Assembly: GCF_001941975.2 (NCBI RefSeq)
Contig: NZ_CP146991.1
Location: 3,469,001-3,533,000 of the forward strand
Length of the DNA stretch: 64,000 bases
Source: Sporomusa sphaeroides DSM 2875
GTDB taxonomy: Bacteria; Bacillota; Negativicutes; Sporomusales; Sporomusaceae
Direction: 5' to 3'
The translations under genes were made by a program, and so were the position numbers. Of the stretch, positions 19,969 through 28,612 are shown piece after piece. The notes under the pieces are model-generated. The model was not told the origin of the DNA and searched no databases. It saw only the letters and a list, made by a program, of their open reading frames with translations. The first letter of the stretch is position 1. Each line of letters starts with the position of its first letter.

Positions 19969-21273
19969 TTACTCTACCTTTCTGTTAAAAGAATTCCATC
20001 TAATTATTGGATTTAAAACTGTAGGTCTCTTATATAATAGATAAGGAGAATCACTCAAACCTCCTACAATTTCCAAGGAAATACTTGGCGGTGATTTTAA
20101 GGGCTGAAATAACCACTTTCGAAAATGCACTCCCCCAATTAATTCAATTCTATATTTCCCTTCATTTAAAAGCCTTTTAGGCAGATTCGAATACAAAACA
20201 TTTGAGCCCACTATTAGTGTTGGCCATTCTTCTTCGCTCTCGTCAGTCTGATATGACCAATATAAACACTCACCACTATCTGTATATATCGCATAACCAA
20301 CTGTCAATGCTTTATCAATCTTCTTAATCTGAGCTTCTATAAAAATGAAAGCATCTTGATCATTCCGTATGGGGGTTGGTAGTAACTTACCATCTTTATC
20401 ACCAATATACATTTTTACAGGATAAAAATAAGGATTGCTAAATTCTTTCTCCTTATTCTCCCATAGCGTAAATTGGCTATATTCATTTTTATATAAATAA
20501 TCCTTAATAATATCTCTAACCGTAAAGGATTTGCTTTTTATTTGCCCGTTTTCGATCAGAATCGCACTAGAACATAATTGTTCAATAGCAACCATGTTAT
20601 GACTAACAAATAATACAGTTCTTCCCTGTTGGCCTACATCTTTCATCTTGCCTAAACATTTTTTTTGAAACTCTATATCCCCTACAGCCAGCACCTCATC
20701 GACAATAAGAATTTCAGGATCTAGATGCGCAGCTACAGCAAAAGCTAAACGTACATACATTCCCGATGAATATCTTTTTACAGGAGTATCTATAAACTTA
20801 GATATTTCCGCGAAGTCTACTATCTCGTCAAATTTGCGATCTATCTCAGCCTTACGCATACCTAGAATAGCTCCATTTAGATATACGTTTTCTCTCCCAG
20901 TCAGTTCCGGATGAAAACCTGTACCAACCTCCAATAAACTTGCCACTCTACCCTTTATTTTTATCTGCCCACTAGTAGGCCCCGTCACACGCGATAATAT
21001 CTTAAGAAGCGTAGATTTGCCCGCTCCATTGCGACCAATAATACCAACAATATCTCCTTGATTAATCTCAAATGAGACATCTCTAAGCGCCCAAAAGCTG
21101 TTATCTTCGCCTATCTGTGACACATCCCATTGACCTAGCTTTGAGTTCGGGTCTTCTTTACCCTTAAGCCTCGCCCACCAACTCTGCAAATCCCGATACA
21201 ACGTACCGGAACCAATAGTACCTAATTGATATTGCTTTGACAAATTCTCAACCTTTATCACTGTATCTGACAT
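19969..21273 (-). CDS. wzt: O-antigen ABC exporter ATPase with cargo-binding domain
   Basis: Nucleotide-binding subunit of the Wzm-Wzt exporter, 434 residues from the ATG at 21273 (GTGAGGA just upstream; the GTG at 21291 overlaps the wzm stop and lacks a site). Walker A GRNGAGKST is at about residues 80-88, the signature YSSGMYVRLAF and Walker B EILIVDEVLAVGD follow. Residues from about 280 form a C-terminal beta-rich domain (LYWSYQTDESEEEW, LIGGVHFRKWLF) like the carbohydrate-binding domain of E. coli O9a Wzt, which reads the non-reducing end of the finished chain. Confidence 0.94.
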   Translation of the reverse strand: MSDTVIKVENLSKQYQLGTIGSGTLYRDLQSWWARLKGKEDPNSKLGQWDVSQIGEDNSFWALRDVSFEINQGDIVGIIGRNGAGKSTLLKILSRVTGPTSGQIKIKGRVASLLEVGTGFHPELTGRENVYLNGAILGMRKAEIDRKFDEIVDFAEISKFIDTPVKRYSSGMYVRLAFAVAAHLDPEILIVDEVLAVGDIEFQKKCLGKMKDVGQQGRTVLFVSHNMVAIEQLCSSAILIENGQIKSKSFTVRDIIKDYLYKNEYSQFTLWENKEKEFSNPYFYPVKMYIGDKDGKLLPTPIRNDQDAFIFIEAQIKKIDKALTVGYAIYTDSGECLYWSYQTDESEEEWPTLIVGSNVLYSNLPKRLLNEGKYRIELIGGVHFRKWLFQPLKSPPSISLEIVGGLSDSPYLLYKRPTVLNPIIRWNSFNRKVE

Positions 21274-21287
21274 AATATCCTCACTTA

Positions 21288-22139
21288 TCACACTGTATCC
21301 ATAAAGTTTTTCTCAACTTTACTGAATAGAATAATACCAACCATGAATAAAATTACGGTAATTGCACCGCTAACAAGCCAGTACCATAAAGGAATCATCT
21401 GCCCTCCAAGAAAGGCGTAGCGAAAGATTTCGATAATCGCTGTCATGGGATTAAGGACTAAAACCCAGCTCATGAATCCACTTGCCATGGAAACTGGATA
21501 TACTACCGGTGTGGCATACATCCAAAGCTGAGCACCAAAAGTAACTAATAACGATAAGTCACGGTATTTGGTCGTCATAGAAGACACTATAATACCGCAC
21601 CCTAGCCCCAAACAGCCCATTTGCAGTACCAAAAGTGGTGTAACTAAGATCCATAAATTAGGAGCAACTGCTGCCCCCTGGAGCATAAAGAAGATTAGTA
21701 GCGCTAAAAATAGTGCAAATTGAATTCCGAATGATAACATATTGGTAATCACCACGCCAATAGGTATAACTAGCCTGGGAAAATACACTTTACCAAAAAT
21801 ACCAGCATTGGCCACAAAGGTATTAGAGGTAGTATTTAAACAAGCCGCAAAGTAATTCCACATAACTGTTCCCGATAAATAAAATAAGACTTGGGGCAAC
21901 CCATTCGTTGGCAATTTAGCAATCTGGCCAAACACAATAGTAAATACAATAGTAGTAAGTAACGGCTGCAGTAAAAACCATAGTGGCCCTAAGATGGTTT
22001 GTTTATAAAAAGCCACAAAATCACGTTTTACCATCATTGCAATTAAATCACGATAGTGCCAAAGTCCTTTAAAATCAATATCAAACCATCCATTACTTGG
22101 TTTAATAATACTTGTCCATTGTTCCTGTTCTAGATGCAT
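21288..22139 (-). CDS. wzm: O-antigen ABC exporter permease
   Basis: Membrane subunit of the polysaccharide exporter, 283 residues with about six membrane segments. The N-terminal amphipathic region precedes LIAMMVKRDFVAFYKQTILG, the ABC-2 permease hallmark, and FYLSGTVMWNYFAACL is also conserved. It moves undecaprenyl-linked O-chain across the inner membrane with Wzt, whose gene follows 14 nt downstream. The Wzm/Wzt pair and absence of Wzx/Wzy in the window place this O-antigen in the ABC-dependent pathway. Confidence 0.94.
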   Translation of the reverse strand: MHLEQEQWTSIIKPSNGWFDIDFKGLWHYRDLIAMMVKRDFVAFYKQTILGPLWFLLQPLLTTIVFTIVFGQIAKLPTNGLPQVLFYLSGTVMWNYFAACLNTTSNTFVANAGIFGKVYFPRLVIPIGVVITNMLSFGIQFALFLALLIFFMLQGAAVAPNLWILVTPLLVLQMGCLGLGCGIIVSSMTTKYRDLSLLVTFGAQLWMYATPVVYPVSMASGFMSWVLVLNPMTAIIEIFRYAFLGGQMIPLWYWLVSGAITVILFMVGIILFSKVEKNFMDTV

Positions 22140-22215
22140 TCCATTCTCCTGTTAATTAATCGAATAATTCCTATTCTTTGTTTAGTATATCGCAAATCCT
22201 TCTTTCAGCGAAAAC

Positions 22216-23592
22216 TCATCCTATCTCATTGATCTCGTATCTGGACAAATCAACTTTTTCACCCTTCTCTCTTACACCCTCTGTACTGCTCTTGATCATC
22301 AAAACTCGTATTGTCTGCAACATAATAACCAAATCTGTTACTATATTGCACTTTTGTATATAAATCAAATCATAAATAAGTTTGTCATAGGGTGTGGTAT
22401 TGTATTTACCATTCACTTGTGCCAATCCGGTAATGCCTGGTTTAACATTATGGCGATACAAATATTCCGGGATTTCCGCTTTAAACTGTTCGACAAAGAA
22501 GGGTCGCTCCGGTCTGGGTCCCACAATGCTCATATCTCCCATTAATACATTAAAAAGCTGGGGCAGCTCGTCTAAGCGAGTAGTGCGGAAAAATTTTCCT
22601 AGTTTTGTAATGCGAGGGTCATTTTCCGTTGCCAAAACCGGACCTGACCATTTTTCAGCGTCTTGTCTCATACTGCGAAATTTATATACCTTAAATGGTT
22701 TCTCATCGCGCCCTGTGCGAATTTGGCTGTAAAAAACAGGGCCCCTGCTATCAAGTTTTATTGCAATAGCTATCAATAGCATAATCGGACATAATACCGA
22801 GAGTGCTATAGCAGAAACTAAGATATCCATGATACGTTTTAAAGAGCGTTGTTCAAGATTGGGTTTTAGATATCGGGGGCAAAACACAGGAATGTCGTCA
22901 ATTTTGTCTAGTTCCACACTACTGCAAAACAATTCATACACGTCAGGAATTAAAAATACCTGCTTGCCATGTTTATGGCAAAAGTGGACTATTTCCGCTT
23001 TATCTTTTAATCCCATATCAGAACAAACAATAATTAAATCAATGGTTTCTGCAATTTTTTGCCAGGGATCATCTTCATAATTATTGCATATATATCTCAC
23101 CTTGTAATTTAACTGTGGTTGGGCGTTTAACCTGGTAATAAGCCTAACACATTCCGCTTCACTGCCAATTAGAAGTGCATTTCGGGGATTGATTCTCGCC
23201 CTTTCAATTCGCCAAAACATATATTTCCAAAGAGCCAGTAGTAAGAATTGCAAAACAGCGGTAACAACTAACACACTGCGTGAATAAGCAAATTCTCGCA
23301 GAAAAAAACTGGCAGCCATCATAATGATGAAAAGATTAAATATTGTTACAGCTAAGCTTAACAACAACTCACTATATCTTTTTCGTGAAAGTGTGAATAA
23401 ACCATTAATATTAAATAAAATACCTGCTGTTATAATCATCACCGGAGACATAGTATAATAAATCGTAGCATCAGGTTTAGGTGTGTAATATGAAAAGACT
23501 ATAGCAACAGCCAAATATGTTGATAACAATAATATCCCCATATCGCCTATTAGTAGTATTAGCTTGCGTAACATTGGAAATCGCCTTTGCAT
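22216..23592 (-). CDS. Polyprenyl-phosphate sugar-1-phosphate transferase
   Basis: Starts O-chain synthesis by moving a hexose-1-phosphate onto undecaprenyl phosphate. The 458 residues have about four N-terminal helices (to residue 115), a CoA-binding-like middle domain (ALLIGSEAECVRLI), and the bacterial sugar transferase domain from residue 250: KRIMDILVSAIALSVLCP, PVFYSQIRTGRDEKPFKVYK, TRLDELPQLFNVL, GPRPERP and PGITGLAQVNG. This is the WbaP/WcaJ architecture. It is first in the cluster's transcription order. Confidence 0.93.
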   Translation of the reverse strand: MQRRFPMLRKLILLIGDMGILLLSTYLAVAIVFSYYTPKPDATIYYTMSPVMIITAGILFNINGLFTLSRKRYSELLLSLAVTIFNLFIIMMAASFFLREFAYSRSVLVVTAVLQFLLLALWKYMFWRIERARINPRNALLIGSEAECVRLITRLNAQPQLNYKVRYICNNYEDDPWQKIAETIDLIIVCSDMGLKDKAEIVHFCHKHGKQVFLIPDVYELFCSSVELDKIDDIPVFCPRYLKPNLEQRSLKRIMDILVSAIALSVLCPIMLLIAIAIKLDSRGPVFYSQIRTGRDEKPFKVYKFRSMRQDAEKWSGPVLATENDPRITKLGKFFRTTRLDELPQLFNVLMGDMSIVGPRPERPFFVEQFKAEIPEYLYRHNVKPGITGLAQVNGKYNTTPYDKLIYDLIYIQKCNIVTDLVIMLQTIRVLMIKSSTEGVREKGEKVDLSRYEINEIG

Positions 23593-23927
23593 AATTTCGC
23601 CTCACAATAATCATTTCGGTTCTTAGGTAGTTTTGCAAATTAAGCTGTACGATAACTTGTGTTTTCTACATTTTATTATTAGTTCCCTCCTATTTTCGAA
23701 ATGCAATTACTACCATCAACACAACTGAATTGCATACGCCCCATATATTATATATGGGGCGTATTTTATGTTAGACTTAATTATACACTAAAACACAGAA
23801 ACTGCCAATAAAATGAGGCTGTTATACTACAAAAAAGCAAAAGGATTCCCATTATTAATATAGAATATTAAGATTACATGATTTGTAAGAATTTATTCTA
23901 ATATACCGTTTAGCAAGGAGTGAAATT
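23593..23927. other. 335-bp divergent intergenic region
   Basis: The stretch separates the sugar transferase (minus) from the PIG-L gene (plus) and should hold both promoters. It is AT-rich and I see no single convincing -35/-10 pair. AAGGAG ahead of the PIG-L TTG start is clear. The only sharp structure is the hairpin at 23734-23764. No open frame with a plausible start was found. Confidence 0.6.
23734..23764. repeat. Perfect 14-bp inverted repeat
   Basis: ATACGCCCCATATA and its exact complement flank a 3-nt loop, followed by TTTTA on the plus strand. Neither neighbouring gene ends here, so it is not an ordinary terminator of either. It could be a regulator-binding palindrome, an insulator or the trace of a lost gene's terminator. 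Confidence 0.8.
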
Positions 23928-25352
23928 TTGTTAACAATATTCTTGGTTTTGATTTCTATTTTACTTGTTGGGGGATTAGTTTATTTTAAATACCGCCAGC
24001 AAACACAAGAAACAGCTTACGACATACAACCCGAAAGGGTGTTATTTTATGATTTCACTAATCCAAATTTAATTTTATCCAGAGGTAAAAAAATATTGGT
24101 ATTAGCCCCGCATGAAGATGATGAGGCTTTAATGTGTTCGGGCATTATCGAACATGCTTTAACAAACGGTGCTGACATAAAAGTTGCGGTAATTTCCAAT
24201 GGTGATAAAAAAGGACGGAAAGCCGGCCTAACCCGCATCAGGGAAACCCTTAAAGCCATGGAATATTTAGGGTTGCCTTCTTCTAATATCATCTTTTTAG
24301 GCTATGGTGATACGGAAAAGAACAGCAATAGTTTCATGAACAAGCTTTATAACGCTGAAACAGATACTACAGTGGTTTCATCCTACGTCGACACTCAAAC
24401 ATATAGTACCCCTGAGACCCCGGAATATCATTATCAAAAGCATGGTGTTCATGGAACCTACAACCGGGCGACCTTCCGTCAGGACATGGAAGAAATTATT
24501 GAGGAATGCAGACCGGACTATATTTTCGTTACATCACTTTATGATACCCACCCTGATCATTTCATGTTGTATAAATTTACAGTTGAGTCAATCATTCACC
24601 TTAAACGCAATAATCCTGAATTTTCGCCAATTATGTATGAATATCTCATCCATTCCCATGACGGCGATGATCATTGGCCGGCACGCAACCCTAAAAATGG
24701 TTTTCTTACTCCCTTTTCCAAACCAAATACATTGGATACCCATACATTATTAGATTGGGAAAAACGTGAAATCTTTTTGCTGCCCATGAATATGCAAAAA
24801 GTTCCGCTGTTAAAAAACAAGAAATATATAACCATAAGTAAGTATCGCAGCCAGAAACCTGCAGCTAATAATAAGTACCTGTACTCCTATGTAAAAAGAG
24901 ACGAGATTTTCTGGAAAAAGGATTTTTCTAATATTGCCTGTTTAGCAAATGTTAGCGTTTCTTCTGAGAATGAGTCAACCAATCAGCTTGGAATCAAAGC
25001 AATTGATGGTATTGCCGATGGTTATCCACGCTTTCCCACTAATGAATGGGCAACAAAAGGAGAAACCTCAGGGGCATGGATTCAATTAAGCTGGCTCCAA
25101 ACCTATACCATTAATAAGATTGTTCTTTATGACCGGCCAAATTTGAATGATCATATTACCGGCGCGGTCCTTACATTCAGCGATGGTAGTTTGATCAAAA
25201 CCGGGCCGCTGCCGAATAATGGCAGCGCTTGTGAAATTAGTTTTTCTGCTAAAAAAATCAATTGGTTTAAATTAACGGTTGAATCAGCTGAAGGAAGTAA
25301 TGTAGGCTTAGCTGAGATTGAAGTTTATGAGGAGAAGAACAATGCAAATTAA
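23928..25352 (+). CDS. Membrane-anchored PIG-L deacetylase with F5/8-type C domain
   Basis: 474 residues starting at TTG 23928 with AAGGAG upstream. Residues 2-20 form one membrane helix, so the rest probably faces outside the cytoplasm. The PIG-L zinc domain follows: LVLAPHEDDEALMCSG (AHPDDE-type motif) near residue 60, LTRIRETLKAMEYLG, and TSLYDTHPDHFMLY near 205. Residues about 345-470 look like a discoidin/F5/8-type carbohydrate-binding domain (IKAIDGIADGYP, TYTINKIVLYDRP, FKLTVESAEG). It likely N-deacetylates a surface sugar. It overlaps the GT4 gene at 25342 by 11 nt. Confidence 0.85.
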   Translation: MLTIFLVLISILLVGGLVYFKYRQQTQETAYDIQPERVLFYDFTNPNLILSRGKKILVLAPHEDDEALMCSGIIEHALTNGADIKVAVISNGDKKGRKAGLTRIRETLKAMEYLGLPSSNIIFLGYGDTEKNSNSFMNKLYNAETDTTVVSSYVDTQTYSTPETPEYHYQKHGVHGTYNRATFRQDMEEIIEECRPDYIFVTSLYDTHPDHFMLYKFTVESIIHLKRNNPEFSPIMYEYLIHSHDGDDHWPARNPKNGFLTPFSKPNTLDTHTLLDWEKREIFLLPMNMQKVPLLKNKKYITISKYRSQKPAANNKYLYSYVKRDEIFWKKDFSNIACLANVSVSSENESTNQLGIKAIDGIADGYPRFPTNEWATKGETSGAWIQLSWLQTYTINKIVLYDRPNLNDHITGAVLTFSDGSLIKTGPLPNNGSACEISFSAKKINWFKLTVESAEGSNVGLAEIEVYEEKNNAN

Positions 25353-26523
25353 TGTATTACACATGGCTCACCTGGCAATTAGATACGGTGCGGAAAAGCA
25401 GTTATTGGATTATTTGACACTCGCAAAATCAACTTCGAGTGAAATCCGCCATCATGTCTGTGCATTGCGGATTAGCAAGCCGATATATGAAGAATTAAAC
25501 AGCCTGGGCATTCCTGTGATTACTACCCGCCTATGGCCCTGGAATATATTTTCATTTCTAAATTTTGCAAAAAAACACGATATTCATATTTTACATGTTC
25601 ATAACCAACTGCGTTTCCCGCTGCGTTCAAGGATTTTGCCAAAATTGGCCGGAGTCCCATTAATCATTGAGCATGAACACGGAATGGTTTGGAACACGTC
25701 TTCAACACAATTGATTAAATGGACAAATAAATTAGTGAATGCCAACATCTGCAATTCTCATGCTGCCAAAATTATGTTAGAGCGAAAATGTAACATTGAT
25801 GCCAAGGTAATCTACAATGGAATTCCACTACCGCCGGAGCAAACAGAAGCCCCGGCTCAATTGAAAACTGAACTGGGGCTTAGTGAAACTACTGCTATAG
25901 TCGGGTTTGTAGGCCGGTTAAACAACCCTAAAGGGGCGGAAGCTTTTATAAGAATGATTCCAAAAGTAATTCAAGCGGTTCCGCACACTGCCTTTATTGT
26001 GATTGGTGACGGCCCCATGCGTTCTTCCCTGGAAACGGAAGCAAAAGTTCTGGGAATCAACGACCAAATATATTTTTTAGGCTATCAGAAAAATGCCTAT
26101 CATTTAATGAAACAACTGGATGTCGTGGTGGTTCCATCGTTTAGAGAAGCCTTTGGCAATGTTGCTATCGAAGCCGCCCTGGCAAAAAAGCCGGTAATCG
26201 CCTCCAATGTTGACGGAATTGCAGAAACTGTGATTGACGGCAAGACCGGTTTTTTAGTCGATTGTACAGAACCCATTCAACGCCAAAAAGGAACAAATAG
26301 TCTCCCTAAGGCTGTAGTAGATGGGCGTACCAAGGAGCTCAGGTCACCCAAACTACCCAACACTGAAATACTCGCTGAAAAAGTGATTCACTGTTTACAA
26401 ACCCCTGAGTTGGCTGTCACATTAGGTAATAACGCTTATGCAAGAGCGGTGCAGGAATTTTCTTTAGAGCGCTACTGCAAGGATTTGGACAATTTTTACA
26501 GAGAGTTAACCCATTATAAATAA
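25342..26523 (+). CDS. GT4 glycosyltransferase
   Basis: 393-residue GT-B enzyme from ATG 25342 (AGGAGAAGA upstream; longer frame rejected). MAHLAIRYGAEKQLLDYL opens the acceptor domain. FVGRLNNPKGAEAFIRMI, GDGPMRSSLE, and SFREAFGNVAIEAALAKKPVIAS carry the donor-site E-x7-E. Between GFLVDCTEP and EILAEKVIH there are about 30 extra residues (IQRQKGTN to SPKLPN) where relatives have a short loop, an in-frame insertion. It shares its transcript with the PIG-L deacetylase and converges on the GT9 gene, overlapping it by 10 nt. Confidence 0.88.
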   Translation: MQINVLHMAHLAIRYGAEKQLLDYLTLAKSTSSEIRHHVCALRISKPIYEELNSLGIPVITTRLWPWNIFSFLNFAKKHDIHILHVHNQLRFPLRSRILPKLAGVPLIIEHEHGMVWNTSSTQLIKWTNKLVNANICNSHAAKIMLERKCNIDAKVIYNGIPLPPEQTEAPAQLKTELGLSETTAIVGFVGRLNNPKGAEAFIRMIPKVIQAVPHTAFIVIGDGPMRSSLETEAKVLGINDQIYFLGYQKNAYHLMKQLDVVVVPSFREAFGNVAIEAALAKKPVIASNVDGIAETVIDGKTGFLVDCTEPIQRQKGTNSLPKAVVDGRTKELRSPKLPNTEILAEKVIHCLQTPELAVTLGNNAYARAVQEFSLERYCKDLDNFYRELTHYK

Positions 26524-27521
26524 TTTTTTGAGAATTGTTTGTTGCAAGCTTCATATACCTTATCCACGGTAATGGCTTTTAAACATGTCTCTTTGTCACA
26601 AAAGGATATACGTCCGTCGCAGGGACTGCATTTTTCACACTGAGCTAAAATAATACTTTTTTTTACAGGTGCCCAATGCTTTGCCGAAGTCGGTCCATAA
26701 ATCCCGACTATGGGGGTATCTACTGCTGCCGCTATATGGATAGGTCCGCTGCAGCCACCAATAAACAAACTTGATCGTCTGATGATTTCGGCCATTTGTT
26801 TGAGTGTTGTCTGCCCCAAGAAGCTGACTGCACCCGTAATCGCATCAGTCCTGGCGGCATCTACCGCCTCACCAATCAAAACAATTTCATAGGACGGATT
26901 TTTAGTTTTAAGCCGTTGTATCAGTTCATTATAATAGCTTAGTGGCCAGTTTTTAGGAGCCCAGGAGGTAAATGGAGCAATAGCAATAAAACCGCGTGCT
27001 GAGTTAATCGCATGTTTTTGCAATAGGTGTTCGGCATAAATTCTGTCTTTCTCATCCACCGGACCAATGTACAATCTGGATAAATCACCTTCTAGCGTAA
27101 TTCCAGTACTGTTTTTGATAATGTTGCTATAATTATAGGGTTCATATATCATTTCATAGTTGAGATCCCGTTCTACGGGATTGGTCATAAAAAATTTCCT
27201 TTTATGTCTAAGGCCGGCTCGAATCGGTATACGGGCCAAGTATGCCATAAGCGCAGTACGATATTTAAAGTCCAGACATAAAGCCAAATCATACTTCCAA
27301 ATTTTCTTAACAATACTTAATACACTATGTTTCTTTTTATTATAAGCAATAATCTCATCCACGAAAGGCAGGCCATCAACTATTGGCAGCGCATAGTCAG
27401 AGATCATCAGCGTGAGTTTACTATCAGGAAATTTTTCTCTCAAAGCTTTTAATACCGGTGTTGTTAACACCGTATCCCCAATTCCCGCCCGGTTACTTAT
27501 AAGAATTTTTTTATATGGCAC
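26514..27521 (-). CDS. GT9 heptosyltransferase-family protein
   Basis: ADP-heptose:LPS heptosyltransferase-like, 335 residues. ILISNRAGIGDTVLTTPVLKAL at the N-terminus, IGEAVDAARTDA near the middle, and FIGGCSGPIHIAAAVDTPIVG then YGPTSAKHWAP in the donor domain are GT9 hallmarks. The end holds a CEKCSPCDGRISFCDKETC cysteine cluster shared with WaaC/WaaF relatives. It should add a heptose or similar sugar to the LPS inner core at the cytoplasmic face. The exact step cannot be assigned among the three GT9 genes here. Confidence 0.88.
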   Translation of the reverse strand: MPYKKILISNRAGIGDTVLTTPVLKALREKFPDSKLTLMISDYALPIVDGLPFVDEIIAYNKKKHSVLSIVKKIWKYDLALCLDFKYRTALMAYLARIPIRAGLRHKRKFFMTNPVERDLNYEMIYEPYNYSNIIKNSTGITLEGDLSRLYIGPVDEKDRIYAEHLLQKHAINSARGFIAIAPFTSWAPKNWPLSYYNELIQRLKTKNPSYEIVLIGEAVDAARTDAITGAVSFLGQTTLKQMAEIIRRSSLFIGGCSGPIHIAAAVDTPIVGIYGPTSAKHWAPVKKSIILAQCEKCSPCDGRISFCDKETCLKAITVDKVYEACNKQFSKNYL

Positions 27522-27804
27522 AACATGACCTCCCCTACATCACTGTGTCGACTTGTCGCTCTGCTAGCTGCTTTCTGCCATAAATGTTCCACCCGGATTG
27601 TCCATATACAGCTAGAGCCATTTTATTTGAATTTAAATTTGGTGTCAATTACAGATCTGCCTATATCAAAGTTACTAGCCGTAAATCTGCGAAGGATTCC
27701 CCTAATCCATATCGAGTTAATTAAAAATTAAAATGCCAATTTGGTGTTAACTAAGGGTAAAAAGATATTTTTTTGAAATGTGCTTTCAAACAGGGAGAGA
27801 TGAA

Positions 27805-28602
27805 ATGAATACAAAACTACATAGTGAGCAATATAATTCTGCTATTAAACTATACTATCAGGACGACTTACCTCATAAGCTGGCGGAAAAAATTATTGAT
27901 TGTGTCTGGATAAATCCTGATCAGCTTAAACAGGAAGAGGATTTCGAACTGATTCAGGAAACAAAAGCCAGGGTATTCCGGATGAAGTTTGGCAACCAGA
28001 CCTATTACCTGAAAAACTATGCCTACCGGAATAGTTCCAAAGTCATCAAAAATATGCTCAGGCCGGTAGATGCCCTTAAATGTTTTAAAATAGGGATGAA
28101 ATTACTGCATGCTGATATAGCAACAGCTAAACCGGTACTGTCATTAACGATGAGAAGAAATGCATGGTTAGTTGACAGCATCTTTGTAACCCCGGAAGTT
28201 CCGGGCATAGATTTATATACCTATTTATCAAAAAACAGCAGTGATCTCCAACTGCGGACAATGCTTATTAAAAAGATCGCTGTCATCTGGAGTAAGTTAG
28301 TCAATCATAATCTGGTACACTTGGATCCCTGGCTGGGGAATTTCATGATTTATCCTATAAAAAGCGATCTTCAGCTTGAATTAATCGATATTGATAATAT
28401 TTATTCATTACCCTATCTACCACAAAAACTGCTGGTAATGAAAAATCTATCCAAGCTTAGAAGCAAACAAGCCAATAGTTTTGCGGCAACACAAGCTGAA
28501 ATTGATTTATTTCTTGATGAGTTTCGTCCGCGATGCAATGCGTGCCAGGGTTCCCCGTATTTTCAGCTTGCATTATCTCACTTCATTAAGAAATCACACT
28601 AA
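27805..28602 (+). CDS. LPS kinase-like protein (Kdo/WaaP/RfaY superfamily)
   Basis: 265 residues from ATG 27805 (GGGAGA upstream). The fold signs are weak but coherent: ETKARVFRMKFGNQTYYLKNY would hold the beta-3 lysine, NLVHLDPWLGNFMI is the catalytic loop (HxD then N), and LELIDIDN the metal-binding aspartate. This is the pattern of the lipopolysaccharide kinase family, which phosphorylates Kdo or heptose in the core. It sits between a heptosyltransferase and the O-antigen ligase. It could instead be a non-LPS aminoglycoside-kinase-like protein. Confidence 0.72.
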   Translation: MNTKLHSEQYNSAIKLYYQDDLPHKLAEKIIDCVWINPDQLKQEEDFELIQETKARVFRMKFGNQTYYLKNYAYRNSSKVIKNMLRPVDALKCFKIGMKLLHADIATAKPVLSLTMRRNAWLVDSIFVTPEVPGIDLYTYLSKNSSDLQLRTMLIKKIAVIWSKLVNHNLVHLDPWLGNFMIYPIKSDLQLELIDIDNIYSLPYLPQKLLVMKNLSKLRSKQANSFAATQAEIDLFLDEFRPRCNACQGSPYFQLALSHFIKKSH

Positions 28603-28612
28603 ACTGCCAGCC

